Positions 45,520 through 59,100 of a stretch of 64,000 bases of DNA are shown one piece after another. The stretch spans positions 42,088,559-42,152,558 of the forward strand of contig NC_079476.1 in the NCBI RefSeq assembly GCF_026230105.1. Direction: 5' to 3'. The stretch comes from Diorhabda sublineata. Lineage: Eukaryota; Arthropoda; Insecta; Coleoptera; Chrysomelidae. A program made the position numbers and the translations under genes. Position 1 is the stretch's first letter. The number at the start of each line of letters is the position of its first letter. The notes beneath the pieces are model-generated. The model was not told the DNA's origin, searched no databases, and saw only the letters and a program-made list of their open reading frames with translations.

Positions 45520-47870
45520 TGAGCAATCATAATATTGCATCTGGCTTGATTCCTCATCATATAAAATATACCTATTTCTATTAGTAGTTAAAGATTTATA
45601 TTATTATTATTATTATTATTGTTGCCGCTTCATCTTTTGCCCATCTTATGGATGTAATTATCATTTTCGGACAATCAAATATTATTCCTACGTTGTTTTA
45701 CATTATTCGAAACGTCGTCTACTTTAATTTATTGTTACGCTACTGATACATACTTAGCATAAACACGATTCTCGCGTGACGCCTCATCCCTATAACATCA
45801 AACCCCTTCAATTTAATTCCAAGTTATAAACCGTTAAATTAAAGAGTTTTCCCGTGGGATCACCTTCCTCTAAAGAAAAATACATGCGTGTATTGGAGCG
45901 ATACTTACACAAACCTAATCGCATAAACAGAGCTTAATCAGAAAATCAAAAGTGGTTGGCAATGTACATTGAGTGCAAACGTTTTAAATACATCTATCTT
46001 CAAACTTTTTAATATATTTGAAAAAAATTTTGTTTTTCGTCAAATTTAATAAATAATGTGTTTTTTTCTTATATAAAAAACTTAATTCATGTTTCACACA
46101 AATGTTCGAACAATGTTTATTTCTTACCCGTTCTAAAGCATTATGGGGAAGGCAGTTGAAAAACTGGTATAAACATTATTCGATTTGATTTGCTCTTATG
46201 TCAGTTACAGCTTCGTGCCACATAAAGTAGTAAGCATGATCCACATCATAGTCATAGATGGTTTAGTTTCATTTTCAGTTTGGCACTTTTTGCACAAGTA
46301 TCTCTGTTTTGTCTTTTAAGAGGAAAAGAATGGGATATGTAAGTGTAAACAAACGAAAATATTTCGGACAAAATGAGATGTTGACTTATTGTGTTATAGC
46401 CGGTATCATTTAAGTAGTTCATAGAATGAGCTCGAGCGTGACGTGTTCTAGACGTTAATAAATGTCAAAGATAGTTTAAATTTTAAGAAACTGATATTTT
46501 TACGCGCTGATCGTTGCTGAACGTCAAAAAACATAACCTCACTTTTATAGTGTGGTTTGTAGATACAGATAACCTGAAAAATAACTTCGCTAATGGAATT
46601 CGCACGTGCCCATGAGTGTTTCCCATTGGAAAATTTGACAAGAACTAGTTATTCGACAATCAGATCTACTTATTGAATGTTTTGTTAAAGGTCTGTTCAA
46701 ATTGAAGTTGATCATATAATCCCAATTCATTTATCTATGGTAAAAAAATTCGTGTAAATCTATTTCGTTCATTTTAAAATATGTTGTAGTAAAGTAACTG
46801 TAGATATTTATATTCAAATTCAAAAACCAATCAACGTCGAATCAAATATCGCTTTGTATATATTTCAATACACATTTCATACAGTAAAGTATATAATACA
46901 TTAAAAATAATTCGAAATCGTTATGCACTTTTAAGGTTATGTTTATTAGCGAACCAGTGTCGTGTTCCATTTTAAGATCCACGATAAGTTTACTTCTAAT
47001 TCTTTAGGGGGTATTCAAAGATAACTCATTATGAACATGGGATTCTCGATTTTCGTCGATCTAGCTTATCTCTTTTGACCAATGAAGATTTTTCATAAAT
47101 GAAGCGAAATTAAAACCTATCCTGTAAAAATGGACTTATCTTCTTTTTCCCCGACGCCACAGATTTATTATATCTACTAGTCTTTTAACAATTTACATAT
47201 TTCAAAAATTATTAACGTAGTAAATCGAGATAAAATATCTTGGACCTTGAAATAAATTTCAGTTTTTCACCACTAGGATGTAACACATTTCCCATGAGAA
47301 TTATATGTGCACCAATTTTAAAAATTATGTTTTTGTGAAAGTAGGCTTTCATTGACAACTTCATTCTATTTGTCATTTCTCACTAATATTCGTAAATAAA
47401 TCAATAAAAAATAAAACAAACAAAAACTAGACTTTTTTTAATATAATTACTTTATTAAAAACAAATAATTTAACAAACAGGAATCCATAATTTGTTTTTT
47501 TATGGTACCACTTGATGTTACACTTATGGGTTTAGGATTTTCTAATAAATGAAAAATAAAGATTTTAGAATGTCAATACAATAATTGTATGTACTTTTTA
47601 AGACTTATCTCTATAAAAATACAATAAGATTAAGATAAAACATACTTCATGTGTTTCAGTACAAATCAAATTATTTCGATGATACTATCTATACTAATTT
47701 CAATTAAAACTAAAGTGAGACAAACACACAGCGATATAAATAAAATAATAATTCCGATTTTCAAGACACAGTAAAAAGTAATATATTGGATATCTATTGA
47801 TTTAAAAAAGTATTTAAATTAAATGAAATTAGCAGACACTGCGCTACTTTTATCACAGCAGTATTAATAT
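45520..47870. other. AT-rich intergenic DNA before the carrier gene
   Basis: It holds a (TTA)n run at about 45,598-45,620 and otherwise featureless sequence. The last few hundred bases probably include the 3' untranslated region of the carrier gene on the minus strand. Confidence 0.5.
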
Positions 47871-47881
47871 AGAACCTACGC

Positions 47882-48839
47882 TTAATAAACAAAATTTTTT
47901 ATATGTTCGTATGCAGTATTCATGATTCCCCAACTAATAAAGGCTCTTGTATAATTCATTTGAACACCATAATAAAGGTACCTAATTTTTCCTCCTCTTT
48001 CTTTGTAAATTTCAACTAATACTTTAAAAGGATTATCAAATTTTCCACCTACTTTAGTTTGCATATGAATTTTAAGAACATTCAATGGATAGAACACAGT
48101 CGAAAGCACTACCCCAATCATAGCTCCACATATAAATTCACAAGAAGTCCTCAATAAGTGATTTTCATATTTTGGAAACCTACTTTGAAATTCCTCTCTA
48201 ATTATAAAAAAACCTACATTGGAAGGTCCATTCCTTAACAAAATTGGTACCAAACCGCGATAATATTCCCTAATTCCATATTTTTTAAGTTCTTTGAATA
48301 CATGTATTGTGTTTTTATATTCTATATGATGTTTTGAATCTGCTAAAATAGTTTGTACTCTCTCAAAAGGCATTAAAATAGCCTCTGTTGTGCCTGAAGT
48401 TAGTGCCCCTATCGTTTTTGCAGTGTAAGGATTAAAACCAAGTTGTACCAACGGTCTCCTGACTTCCTCATATATACCAAACATCAGTGACATGGACAAT
48501 GTTTTTTGACACATTGGGGGCAGTATTCCTCGGTACAAATAATAAAAACCTTCATTTTTAAGCTGAAGAAATGCTGGTATAATTTGTGTCCCATGAAGTA
48601 TCTACAAATATAAACTAGAAATCAATTATATAATAATGATTTACTAATTAAAAAAAAGTAATAATTTAGGGGTCGAAGACAAATTTAATACTATGTTGAT
48701 AAATGATATAGACTTTTACCTGTCTAAAAATCAACTTATTGATAGGATAAGTAAGGGTAACATTTATGATTGCGGCTCCCCAGCCGCAAAAAAACTCTCT
48801 CCAATCAATTATGTAATCAGAGAGGACACCCTCGCTCAT
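47882..48839 (-). CDS. SLC25A51: Mitochondrial carrier, SLC25A51/52-type NAD+ transporter
   Basis: Two coding exons, 48,839-48,720 (40 codons) and 48,601-47,882 (239 residues plus stop), are joined at phase 0 by a 118-base intron (GTAAAA...TTGTAG). The 279-residue product has three carrier repeats. Their signatures are YPINKLIFRQ (repeat 1), MPFERVQTIL (repeat 2, canonical) and YPLNVLKIHMQ (repeat 3). The degenerate first and third signatures and the N-terminal REFFCGWGAAIINV are typical of SLC25A51/52, shown in vertebrates to import NAD+ across the inner mitochondrial membrane. Start: the ATG at 48,839 gives MSEGVLSDYIIDW. An AG acceptor-like site just upstream suggests a 5' untranslated intron. 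It is divergent to the sorting nexin. Substrate is inferred from the family. Confidence 0.9.
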
Positions 48840-49511
48840 AATTCGCACTCTAAAATTTGCTTAGATTACATAATTCATGAATTGAGTAAATAAAACTAAC
48901 TTTACCACAACTCTGATTTCCAGCATTGATTTGTTAACCAAACTTTATGTAAATGCATGACACTAATGACAGAGACTTTAACACTATAGAATCATAGACA
49001 AAATGTAAATTTTAACGACCGTGATTATAAGTAACCCATTGATCATAACGAAAACATTTGCCTAAAATTATCAAGCTTATCATTAAAAATATATGTAAAT
49101 TCACATTTTCCGATGGCAATAGCTTCATAATGATAAAAATCGACTAAAGAGAAACAACCGTCACTCCACTTCAGTATTCTACTGTCAAATGATGTTGTAT
49201 AAAACTTCAAATATCATATATATGGAATTAAAACTTCGTATTCCATCAAAAACTTATCAATAGGATAGTCCTACAATTTTGAATATTATTCGCCTAGTTT
49301 CTTCTTTGATGCGGAACCTATATATGTATCCTCTCAATTAATCTATGGTACGGTCAATAATTGACCAGTCATTTTTTATAACATCAAGTTAACTTGTAAT
49401 TCATTGGTTAAAAATTAACTTGTAATTGGATATTATCAGTATTTAAAAAAATGAACTAAACATTTTAAAACTTCTTGCTATGCTGGCAAACAACTATGAA
49501 AAAGTATAACA
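48840..49511. promoter_or_regulatory. Divergent intergenic region between carrier and sorting nexin
   Basis: About 670 bases separate the two start codons, which point away from each other. No clear TATA box was seen. The plus-strand ORF at 48,693-48,893 is the reverse of the carrier's first exon and is not a gene. A shared promoter is likely but inferred only from spacing. Confidence 0.45.
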
Positions 49512-50675
49512 ATGACGCAGATTATGAGTAAGTTAATACATAATTGGGGTGTTTTTCTTATAATAAAGAGAATGGCTATTTTTTAATGGGTACTAAGGCA
49601 TTTATTTGTGTTTCTGTAATTATTCAATAAGAATTGATTATTAGCTAAAAATTCATGACAGGTACTGCCCATTGCCATAAGGTAAAAATTATTTGGTTAC
49701 CATTAAAATGTGCTTTTTATATTTTTATTTTTTGAAGTTATGCAAGAAATTCTCTAATTTTAAGGTATGGGTATTCATAATATCGATTTATTTTAAGTAA
49801 CTTCTGGATAAATATGATTATTGTAGTAAATATATTTTTAGGTAATGATAAACAAGGACTTACTTTTGAAATAATATCAACAAAAATAGCTGAAGTACAG
49901 GAGGAGAGAAAATATGTTATATATACATTGCAAGTTCGGTTTATATCTGATAATGATGATACAAGTCCTTCAATGATCGAAAGACGATATACCAACTTTT
50001 TAGATTTATATACATCTCTTAAAAAAGAGTATCCACATCTTATGAATAATATTGTGTTTCCCAAAAAAGCGCTTACTGGGAATTTTAGCAGTGAACTAAT
50101 ATCTGCTCGAAGTACAGGATTTGAATCTCTTTTAAAACATATCACCAGTAATAATCAATTAAAAAACTCATTAGCCTTAATAGCCTTTCTTCAAGATGCA
50201 GAACTTCAAACAGTGAAATCTCTACTGCATGATATGAAATATTCATTGGCTTATCCAATTTTAGAAGATAGTTTGAAATTATTAAACAAGGTATGTTTTT
50301 CTAGGAATTTAAGTTCTTAACATATTTATTTTTTTTTTCACATTATTTTGACAGGTATTTACTGATAGATCTCCGGTGGTGCTTTTAGCATTAGTTCGAT
50401 TAATAGCTTGTGGAGCATCTCTTCCTGAATTTCCAGATGTGCTAAAATGGGCTGATTTAGCTCTTCACAGATTTGAAGGAGTCAGTGACGGTGATCTCTT
50501 ACAACTATATGTACCATTATTCCGAACATGTGTCAAATTGTGGTGTCAAAATGGTAGGAATCCAGAAGAGTTACAAAAAACATTATGTAGTTTACAGAAA
50601 CAAGGTGTTAAAATGGAAGAGAAGTCGCTTATAGATGCCGTTAAAACTGTAGAGGAAAAGATATTTGGTATTTAG
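49512..50675 (+). CDS. PX-domain sorting nexin, SNX20/SNX21-type
   Basis: Three coding exons, 49,512-49,527, 49,842-50,290 and 50,355-50,675, give 261 residues. Exon 1 is only 16 bases (ATG ACG CAG ATT ATG A) and joins exon 2 as MTQIMSNDKQGLTFEI. Exon 2 carries the PX domain (about residues 8-120). It has the phosphoinositide-contacting RRYTNFLDLYTSLKKEYP and, after the proline-containing loop, PKKALTGNF and SARSTGFESLLKHI. Exon 3 encodes a helical, TPR-like C-terminus characteristic of SNX20/21, ending KTVEEKIFGI. Such proteins bind endosomal phosphoinositides and help sort cargo. A different-frame upstream ATG (49,493) overlaps the start codon. Exon 1 is inferred from phase and splice sites. 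Confidence 0.85.
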
Positions 50676-51601
50676 AATTAAAAGTGAAACTATATTTTTC
50701 AATTAAGGTAAGAGACACAATGGCAGACACAAAAAAACTAAATATCTTTCATTTTTAGGTAAAGTTGATTTAGTTGTGCCTTTCATCTATCTTGGGGTTT
50801 TGGAGTAGTAAAATAGTAGTGGTTTCAATTTGAAATGTCTGCTTGTGTTACTACACAGTACAAGTGTTAAGCGATCATTCGCAGCTTTAAATCCAGTGCT
50901 CATTTTTCTTTATGGGACGGAAATGCATCCTTACAGCATGTATGATAGTATGATACTTTTTTTAAAAAACATATATGGGAGAAAATACCAATTTGGAACA
51001 AGTTTCACTAGAATAGTTTGGTCGTTAAAAGTGTCTAGATTTAACAGTGCTTACTGTAGCAAAATTTTGTTAGAAACCTAATATCAACCTAATCATAAAT
51101 ACATGAAGGGGATGATATTTCTAATTTAATTTTGAGGATCAAACAAAAAAGTGTCAGTTATAGGTACACTGTCTCATTGTGGTGCTCTTGACAGAATTAA
51201 AATGAAATAAAAGGTGAATCGAGTATAAATGTGAAAAGAAGTCTATACTGTATAAGTGAGAAATGAGAAACAGCCTTACATCACATACCGACTGAATTTG
51301 TATATTGAAGATAATTATGTGCTAGGTGATTTTTTTATGTAAATTATTTCTGTTAGTAGTAGTTTTAAGTAATTGATCATGTTTAAATTATGTTTTCCCC
51401 GATCTCCATCATGAATGCTAAGAGAATCCAGCATTAAACATTTGGACAGAATTATTCCTATTTGAGAAAGGTAATACTTCCTAAATAAAAAATTAATACG
51501 TATTTTATCAGTGGCTTTATTTAGTAGTTTAGTATAATAACAGAGATGTTGTATAAAAGAATATATTTTTTGTAACCTTAGCGAGTTGAGAAATAAATAC
51601 A
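50676..51601. other. Region between convergent sorting nexin and ZNFX1-like genes
   Basis: It contains the 3' untranslated regions of both neighbours. An 83-codon plus-strand frame (50,830-51,081) and a 95-codon minus-strand frame (51,602-51,315) have no recognisable domain. If the ZNFX1-like gene has further 3' exons they would lie here, but I cannot join any in frame. Confidence 0.45.
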
Positions 51602-53106
51602 TTATTTTCTAAAAAACGCGAGTATTTGGCTTAAGATTCTGTAAAATGTAAAACCATAAAATAAAATATCATGAAAATCAACATTCCGATCCTTACATAT
51701 TTTACAGTCCTTTTTGGTAGGTTCTTCGGAACATTTCATCTTAATCAAATGTAAACATTGAGGGATTTGTTTTAATTGACAAGCGCAGGGTTGACTGCAA
51801 GCGGCAATACAAGTATGGCCACAGTCTAGTTTCTTAAAACAAAGTGAAGGACATTCTTCAGTTGGGCATCTTTGGTTACATTTTTTCGGGCATCTATGTC
51901 CGCATCTAAGAGTTTTAACGCACGGATTTGTACATTCCATCACTGATGGTGTATTACCGCATATACTATTCAACCAATGACCGCATTCTGCTTGTTGAAG
52001 CATCTACAAATAAACATTTGGTGGAGTTTTTTGAAAAATTAAAAAAAAAATTTACAATGTGAGTTTAGAGATCTGAATTTTGTAAATTATTTAAAGAATA
52101 GAAATTTACCTCAAATTTGTAAGGTCCGCAAATTTCATAGCATTCATTTCTACAAAGATGGCCGCATGGCAGATTCTTTTTACAACTCTTCGTACATTCC
52201 ATATTATCCACATCTTTGTGACACGGGATATTATTGTAAGAGTGACCACACTCTTTACGAACTTTTGTTGATTTATTATTGCACAAAATCGGTTGTTGAT
52301 AACAAGCCAATAGCGAAAAATGTTTTTTTCCGAATTTTGTACAATACAAATTATTTTTCTGGCACATTATCGAACATTTATACTGAAAATAATTTTCCAT
52401 TTAAATATATTTTTAAAAAAGTAGATATTTCTTTATAAAAGTAGACATTCAAATAATTATAGAATGGGAAATTTATTTTTCTGGTCACAAGACTATTTAG
52501 TTGAGTTTTGTTATCAACCTGTAGGAGTTGCCCCAATGTCAAAGTCACTCTTTCACCCTAAATTAATTTCAATACTTATTTTATATACAGTTTACCCTTA
52601 TTAAGAGACGTTTTTGTGGAGCTATGAGAACGTGCCCAACTAGGGCAATAGAAATCATTACAAATCTCTATAACTGGTAAACGAAACATTAGCCATTCCT
52701 AAGATACTAAAGAAGGTAGTGATTTTGTTGACAAATAGTACTGCTAAAGCTATAAAGTTAAACTATAAAATATATATGTATACTTACATCAATATGTTCA
52801 GTATCTCTACCATAATGGCATATTTGTGCACACTTATGACCGCACTTTAAAATTTTATTGCACAATTCATTGCATTGCTTCAATTGACCTTGTTTATGAC
52901 AAATTTCAATATACTCATGGCTGCAAGCTAAAGTTATGGTATTCTCAAATGAACATTCAACTTTTTCGAGACTTTTTCTTTTGTAACAGGGAACTTTTTG
53001 ATTATGCCCACAGTTTAGAGTAACTGTGACTGTGATTTGGCATACACCGCAATCTTCGAAGCAATACTTTTTGCACAAATCGTGTGATGAAAAATCGCAT
53101 ATCTTT
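51602..53106 (-). CDS. ZNFX1: ZNFX1-like exons 10-12: NFX1-type zinc-finger array
   Basis: Exon 10 (53,106-52,788) has CKKYCFEDCGVC, LNCGHNQKVPC, LACSHEYIEICH and LKCGHKCAQICHYG. Exon 11 (52,382-52,110) has RKECGHSYNNIPCH and LPCGHLCRNECYEICG. Exon 12 (52,003-51,602) has LRCGHRCPKKCNQRCP, LDCGHTCIAACSQPCAC and a last Cys pair (DCKIC). The repeated CGHxCxxxC pattern is the NFX1-type finger, which binds zinc. After DCKIC the frame runs 29 more codons to a stop. A GTAAGG at about 51,695, inside that tail, could instead be a donor to an undetected 3' exon. Confidence 0.9.
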
Positions 53107-56100
53107 CTATAATGTCAAAAGAAAAAAAAGTTACAATATACATCTTAAACAAGTGATTAAAAAAAAATTTTGCTCTATTTATGACGTATTCAAAAGTAGT
53201 ACTACTACTACTACTAGAAGTGTGAATGTGTGTTGCAGGTTATTTTTTTCATATATTCCACATTATTTTGTAATGCATACAAATAAACAAGTGTTTATTC
53301 AATTCTAACCCTTCTCTTTGACTAGTGCTACTCACCTGAGGCACAGTTCCTTGCATTTATACTCTTTATGATCTAAATCATCTATGTGACATTTTCGTTT
53401 GCATTCATGAGAACAACTCAACTTGAAAAAACAATCCTTATTACATCCCCCTTCAGAAACATTTTCAAAATCTTCAATTTTTTCTATTTCAGTCACAGTT
53501 CCATGATTTTGACAAAATAGTGGTAGGGACCGTCCTATAGCTTCAATGGTTTTCAAAGTTTTTCTAATATCTTTCCAGATCTGCAACAAAATAATTGAAA
53601 AAAATTTTAAAAATAAAATTCTCCGAATAATATCACTTCTTGTTGTCTCCCAGTTAACGTCAAAAATTATTATTATACTTACTTTACTGACATTTGACAA
53701 CATCCTCATATTTCCCATTATATAAAATCCTTCTTTGGCCCTCGACAATGCTACGCAAATCCTGTTTTCAATTTTCAAAAATCCAACAGATTCTTCATCA
53801 TTATTCCTTACAAGAGACAGTAGAATTATTCTGTTTTCTTCACCTTGGAAATTATCGACTGTTGTAACATCAACCTTTTTCAAATCTTTATTTTTAATCT
53901 TAGCCGCTTCCTGGTTTATGGTAACCACTTGGCCTGCATAAGCTGCCAAAATTGTTATCTCCTCCGATTTATACCTGCACACGTAAAAAAAATATTCAAC
54001 TAAAATTTCAACATACAGGGTTTTTCAAAACGTGCTATTGTCTGCGTCGTCGAGCAAATCTATCACGTTACATTTTATTTCGAGATACGAAGTCAATACT
54101 TCGTCTGGAGGCATGGAAAAAATTGTTAGATAAATATCGCAACGTTATCTAGGGCCTAGATACGAGGAACTGTCTAATTCTAGGCAGTTCCTCGTCGTTT
54201 TCTTGTTCAGGAAAAATAGTGATACAAACATAATGAGAATTAGTATATTATTTTTCTATTATTTCCCTTCGACCACGTAAAAAATTTTTCAAAAAAAAGT
54301 ATTTTTTAAATAAAAAAGTCAAACAATATCACACATGTGTTGAAAAATATATAAACACGTGTGCTAGAAAGTTGAAAAATTCATTTTTTGCCAGTACAAT
54401 ACTTAAAATTTTACAAAATGATTGCTTGTGTATTTGACCATTAATACTACAGCCTACTTAATATAATTTTTAAACTTTTAACTTACATGTTAGTAAAATC
54501 AAGACAGTCACGAAGTATATTTTCCTTAACTATGGAGAATAAATTTTCATTCAACTACTTTATACATTACCAAGTAATAGTAATAACACTTAATTTTAAA
54601 GTTTAAATTATCTTGCGGATACTAGTATGTATTTCAACACAAATCACAACAAACTTTCAATTTTTATTGTAAACACTAATATAACCCCAATAAATCATAC
54701 TGTTTACTTCTTAAATTTGGCCTATTGTCTTTCAGCACCCAGCCAGATTCATATTGTATTCGCGTATTCCCTCTATCGTTCGAGACCATATATAAGAAAA
54801 AGAAACGTTCTAACACAGGAATGTTTTATTATTTTTTAGTACATGTGTGAAATAAGCTACTTTGTTGAGTAAAAATGAGTGTGGCCGTAGGAAAAAAATA
54901 TTTCACATTCATTTGAGAGTAGGTACTTACCCAAGATATAGATTCGTTATTAAACATTGACAAACAAATAAATTTTATTGATTGTTAAGATTAATAAGAT
55001 TTTGGACGAGCTCGAAATCAACAAATACATTGTTTATACAAAATATAATACGGGTAGGTACTAACCCCGTTTTGAGTAGGTAATTTGCTAATTTAACAAG
55101 ATATTCAGCCTCAAAACGATTAAATTTGCTTGCATCGCCGAACTCTTTTTCTGGATTCTTGTGATGTATAAAAAATAATGATTTTTTCATCCCTCGCACT
55201 TCTGGATAATTACAAACAGAAACACTATTCTTTAAATTTGGATAAATCACTGGAGTGATTAAACTGGCGATTTCCGGTCTCATTCTATGCTGAACACTCA
55301 ATGTATGACATTGAATGTTATTTTCGACCATTCGTTCAAATAGACTTGTGCCTAAATTAAATTGGTTACCAATGACATAATCGGACGTACCCGGTTTGAG
55401 CTGTTGATGATCTCCTAAAACATTCAAACAATATACAAAACAATAACAATGTTGCAATTTTTTACCTAATAAGATTAAATGTTGACAATTTTTTGACAAC
55501 GCTGTAACTATATGCGCTTCCAAAACTTCTGCTGCTTCTTCTACAATAACAATAGGACATTCTACTCTTTGTAACGTTGAATGCATTCTTGCAGCACATG
55601 ATGTAGTCATTCCTGAAATTAATACTGTTTTAACATATCACCGTCTTCAGATATTGAAATGGAAACTAAATTTATTCCAAATTCCAAATATTGTACTCGC
55701 CTATTATATCCATTTTTTTTAAAGTTGCCACATCAACATCTTCCTTTAACATATTGAACTCATAATATGCCGATCGATATTGAACTAGTAGTTTCTTTTT
55801 TTCAACTTCCAACATTTCTTGCGCTTCATCTAGCCATAATTGATACAATTCCCATCTAGCTTCAGTTGATAATTTATATGGATCATTCAATTTTTGAATC
55901 GTAGCTCGTTTATATTTTTTATCTAAATGATTCTAAAAATGAGCTGAATGAATATTTTTCGGGATTTGCCCACAAAAACTTTATTTTCCACGACAAAATA
56001 GGAATTTAATTATAAATATTACTCACTGTTAAAAAAATTACTTTTTCGAAAATGTAATCAAAATCTTTTTCCAAACATTTCATTTCACGTTCATACAACG

Positions 56101-59100
56101 ACATATAATGCGTGTATTTTTCTTTTGTTATATGACCACCTACAAACTCTGCATTTAACGAATCAATTTCCAATTGTACCGTGGATTTCGATGTTGAAAT
56201 ATCACTCAACCATTTTTCCATGTCCAAAAGTAAAACTGTGTAATCTCGTACATTTGTGGTATTTCTAAAACAAATTAAGGCGACTCGCTACATAACGAGG
56301 AAAACTCATAAACGGAATTTAAGGCCTACGGGTGGCCAAACGATATTAGTCCTCATAACCAAAAGAAGATCTATGTTAAACGAGACAGTTACAGAAAACA
56401 AAACTAGATAATGAAATTTGGAAAGTAACATTAAAGTTGGCTAGTATGAAACTATTGAAATGAAAAAGTTATGATCAATAATAGAGGAAACAGAAATACT
56501 AAGATTGATGAAAAAATAATTGATGTAAATAGAATACAGTGGGATCCCGGTGGTAGAAAAGAACGCGGTAGGCCTGTGACGAAATGGTTTATTAAATGAT
56601 GTGGAAGTTGTCCTAAGCAAAAAAATTACGGAAAAACATCAAAAACACATTAATGTATTTGTTTTAAAAGTTATTAGAAAAATGCAAAATATAAGACTTA
56701 CTCCATATAATTCCAATAAACTTCTGTCAACCGTTTTGCTTCCGAGTCATCAATATATTTCTATAGAAGAAGAATTTATTGTATTACTTTTATCGCCAAG
56801 TTGTAATTTAAAAACAAAAATTCCATTTATTCTCTACTGAATGTATCTTCTAATATTTACACCAGAAGATGCAGTTACTTAAATTATGTTTAAAAAAATA
56901 AGGAATTTCTAATATGTTAAAAAAAATAATAATGTCATAATAATAAAAAATTATGGAGTATTATTAATCTAAAAATGGGTGAGAAGTATAAGAAAAATGA
57001 AAAAATTGACTACATTATATCTGATACTGAAAATAAAATTGATAATTTAAATGACGTGGCGAAATATTTCAATAGCTATTTTTGTGAAATTGGTGAGAAA
57101 TTAACTAACAAGATAAGAAATGCATATAATCATGTGGTCATAATGCCAAATTTGAATCAAAAAGTATTTTTATACATCCAACTAATAAGGATGAAGTTAA
57201 AACTGTAATAGATAAACTAAAAGACAAAGCAGGAGGAATTGATGGTAGGTATACGTTCTAGAATATTAAAAACAATTTTTGAATACATTGCCGAACCCCT
57301 AGCATACGTTTTCAATCAATGTATTGAATTATCCATTTGGGGCCAGATTCTTTAAAGAAAGCCGAAGTTGTTCCGATATTTAAACCCAAAAATAAAAGTA
57401 AAGTAGAAAATTATAGACCTACATCATTAATTTCAAATGTTGCAAAAATACTCGAAAAATTGTGTACGATAGATTATTTAATTTAAAAAAAAAAAAACAT
57501 AATATTTTGTCCAAAAAACGGTTTGGTTTTATCAAAGGGTCGGGAACCAAAGATGCACTAGCATATATTACTGATGTGATATTATATAAATTTTTAAACA
57601 AAAGTAAACCAATTATAGTTACTTTTCTTGATTTAGCTAAAGCATTTGACACTGTCAATCATAAAATATTACTAGATAAATTATATAGTTATGGAACAAG
57701 AGATAGTGCCCATGGTCTATTAGTTACTATTAATTGGCTCAACAGGCATGGGGGGTTGAGGCCAGTGTTATGTACTTCAAAAAAGACGATTCTAATAGGC
57801 AGCTTTGGTAAACGTGTTTTAATAAATACAATTATTAACAAATACAATTTTACTAATAGCGCTTATCTGATAAATATGGAGCAATTATTTTGCTTGGAAG
57901 CTGTTGTACATTATTATAAAGAACTAAATAATAAATATGAGTCATCAACAAGTAAAACTAGAAATAAAAGTATTCTACTACCAAAAATGTTTAAAACTGT
58001 TAGTGATAGAAATAGTTATATTGTGGCAATAAAATTATTTAATGAATTACCAAATGAACTTGAGGAGAAAAAGGGAAATTACAACATATATAAGTACTTA
58101 AAAAGTAAATTGAAACTTTTGATTGTAAAAAATGTTTAAACCAAATAATTACTATATTTTATTAATGTTAATTATTGTATACTAATTTTATTATACTGGA
58201 GTTGGGATGACACATTTCTTATTAAAAAGCGTGTGTACTATCTGTTGTATTATTTTATTTTTAGTAAGGCACTAGTTCCTACGTACAGGTATTGTTTACC
58301 TCTGTAAGAATTAGAAAGTATTGTAAATGCTTGTAATTTTTTACTGGTTATGAATAAATAAATAAATAAAATAATGTGACACTTTCACATTGCGACATCT
58401 CACAACTGATTTCTGTTTATTTACAATGCAAAAAGATACAATATATTCAAAAATACTTATTCTTGTTTAAACTATAGGAGATTGATTTCAAGATTATATT
58501 AATGCAAATTATGTTGAAAACGTTTTTGCTCAAATATTGTAACTCACCGTGGTGTCTTGGAGGAGCCATACGAATAGATATTCTTCAGTGAAGGCTTGTC
58601 CTAGGACTGTTTGTAAATATTTTAAACCGACTATACCATCGCGATTTCGTAATATTGTTAATGGTACATCGAGTTTTTTTATGTTGGCTGCAAAGTTTTC
58701 AATATTTTGTGTTTTAGTTTTAATCATTTGTCCTGTACGAAATTTCTGTTTCATTCTTCTGAGTGTATGTTGTTGAAGTTTCTATTAAAAACGAAAATAT
58801 AAACTTTTTCCCTACATTCATTACACTTTGATATATTGGAAATTATATAGATAAGATGTATTTTAAATAAGATTGATCAAAAGAAGATTTCCGAATATTT
58901 TATTATTGATCACTTGTTTCTGACGATACCTAAAAAGTTTGGTTGATCTGTAGATTAGAACGATGATGTTTGAGTAACAGGCACGGATGCGTAATGTTAC
59001 ATTAGCATTTTAAAATTGATTAGTTTCATAGAAAACTGAACATCTGATTGGATAAAACATTGACTAATTTATTGGAATAATGTCTCTGCGTTTTTCTTCA

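Noticed and set aside
50830..51081. 83-codon plus-strand ORF after the sorting nexin, with a phrase faintly like a hAT dimerisation motif.
   Set aside because: The similarity is a few residues only. It is more likely 3' untranslated or intergenic sequence.
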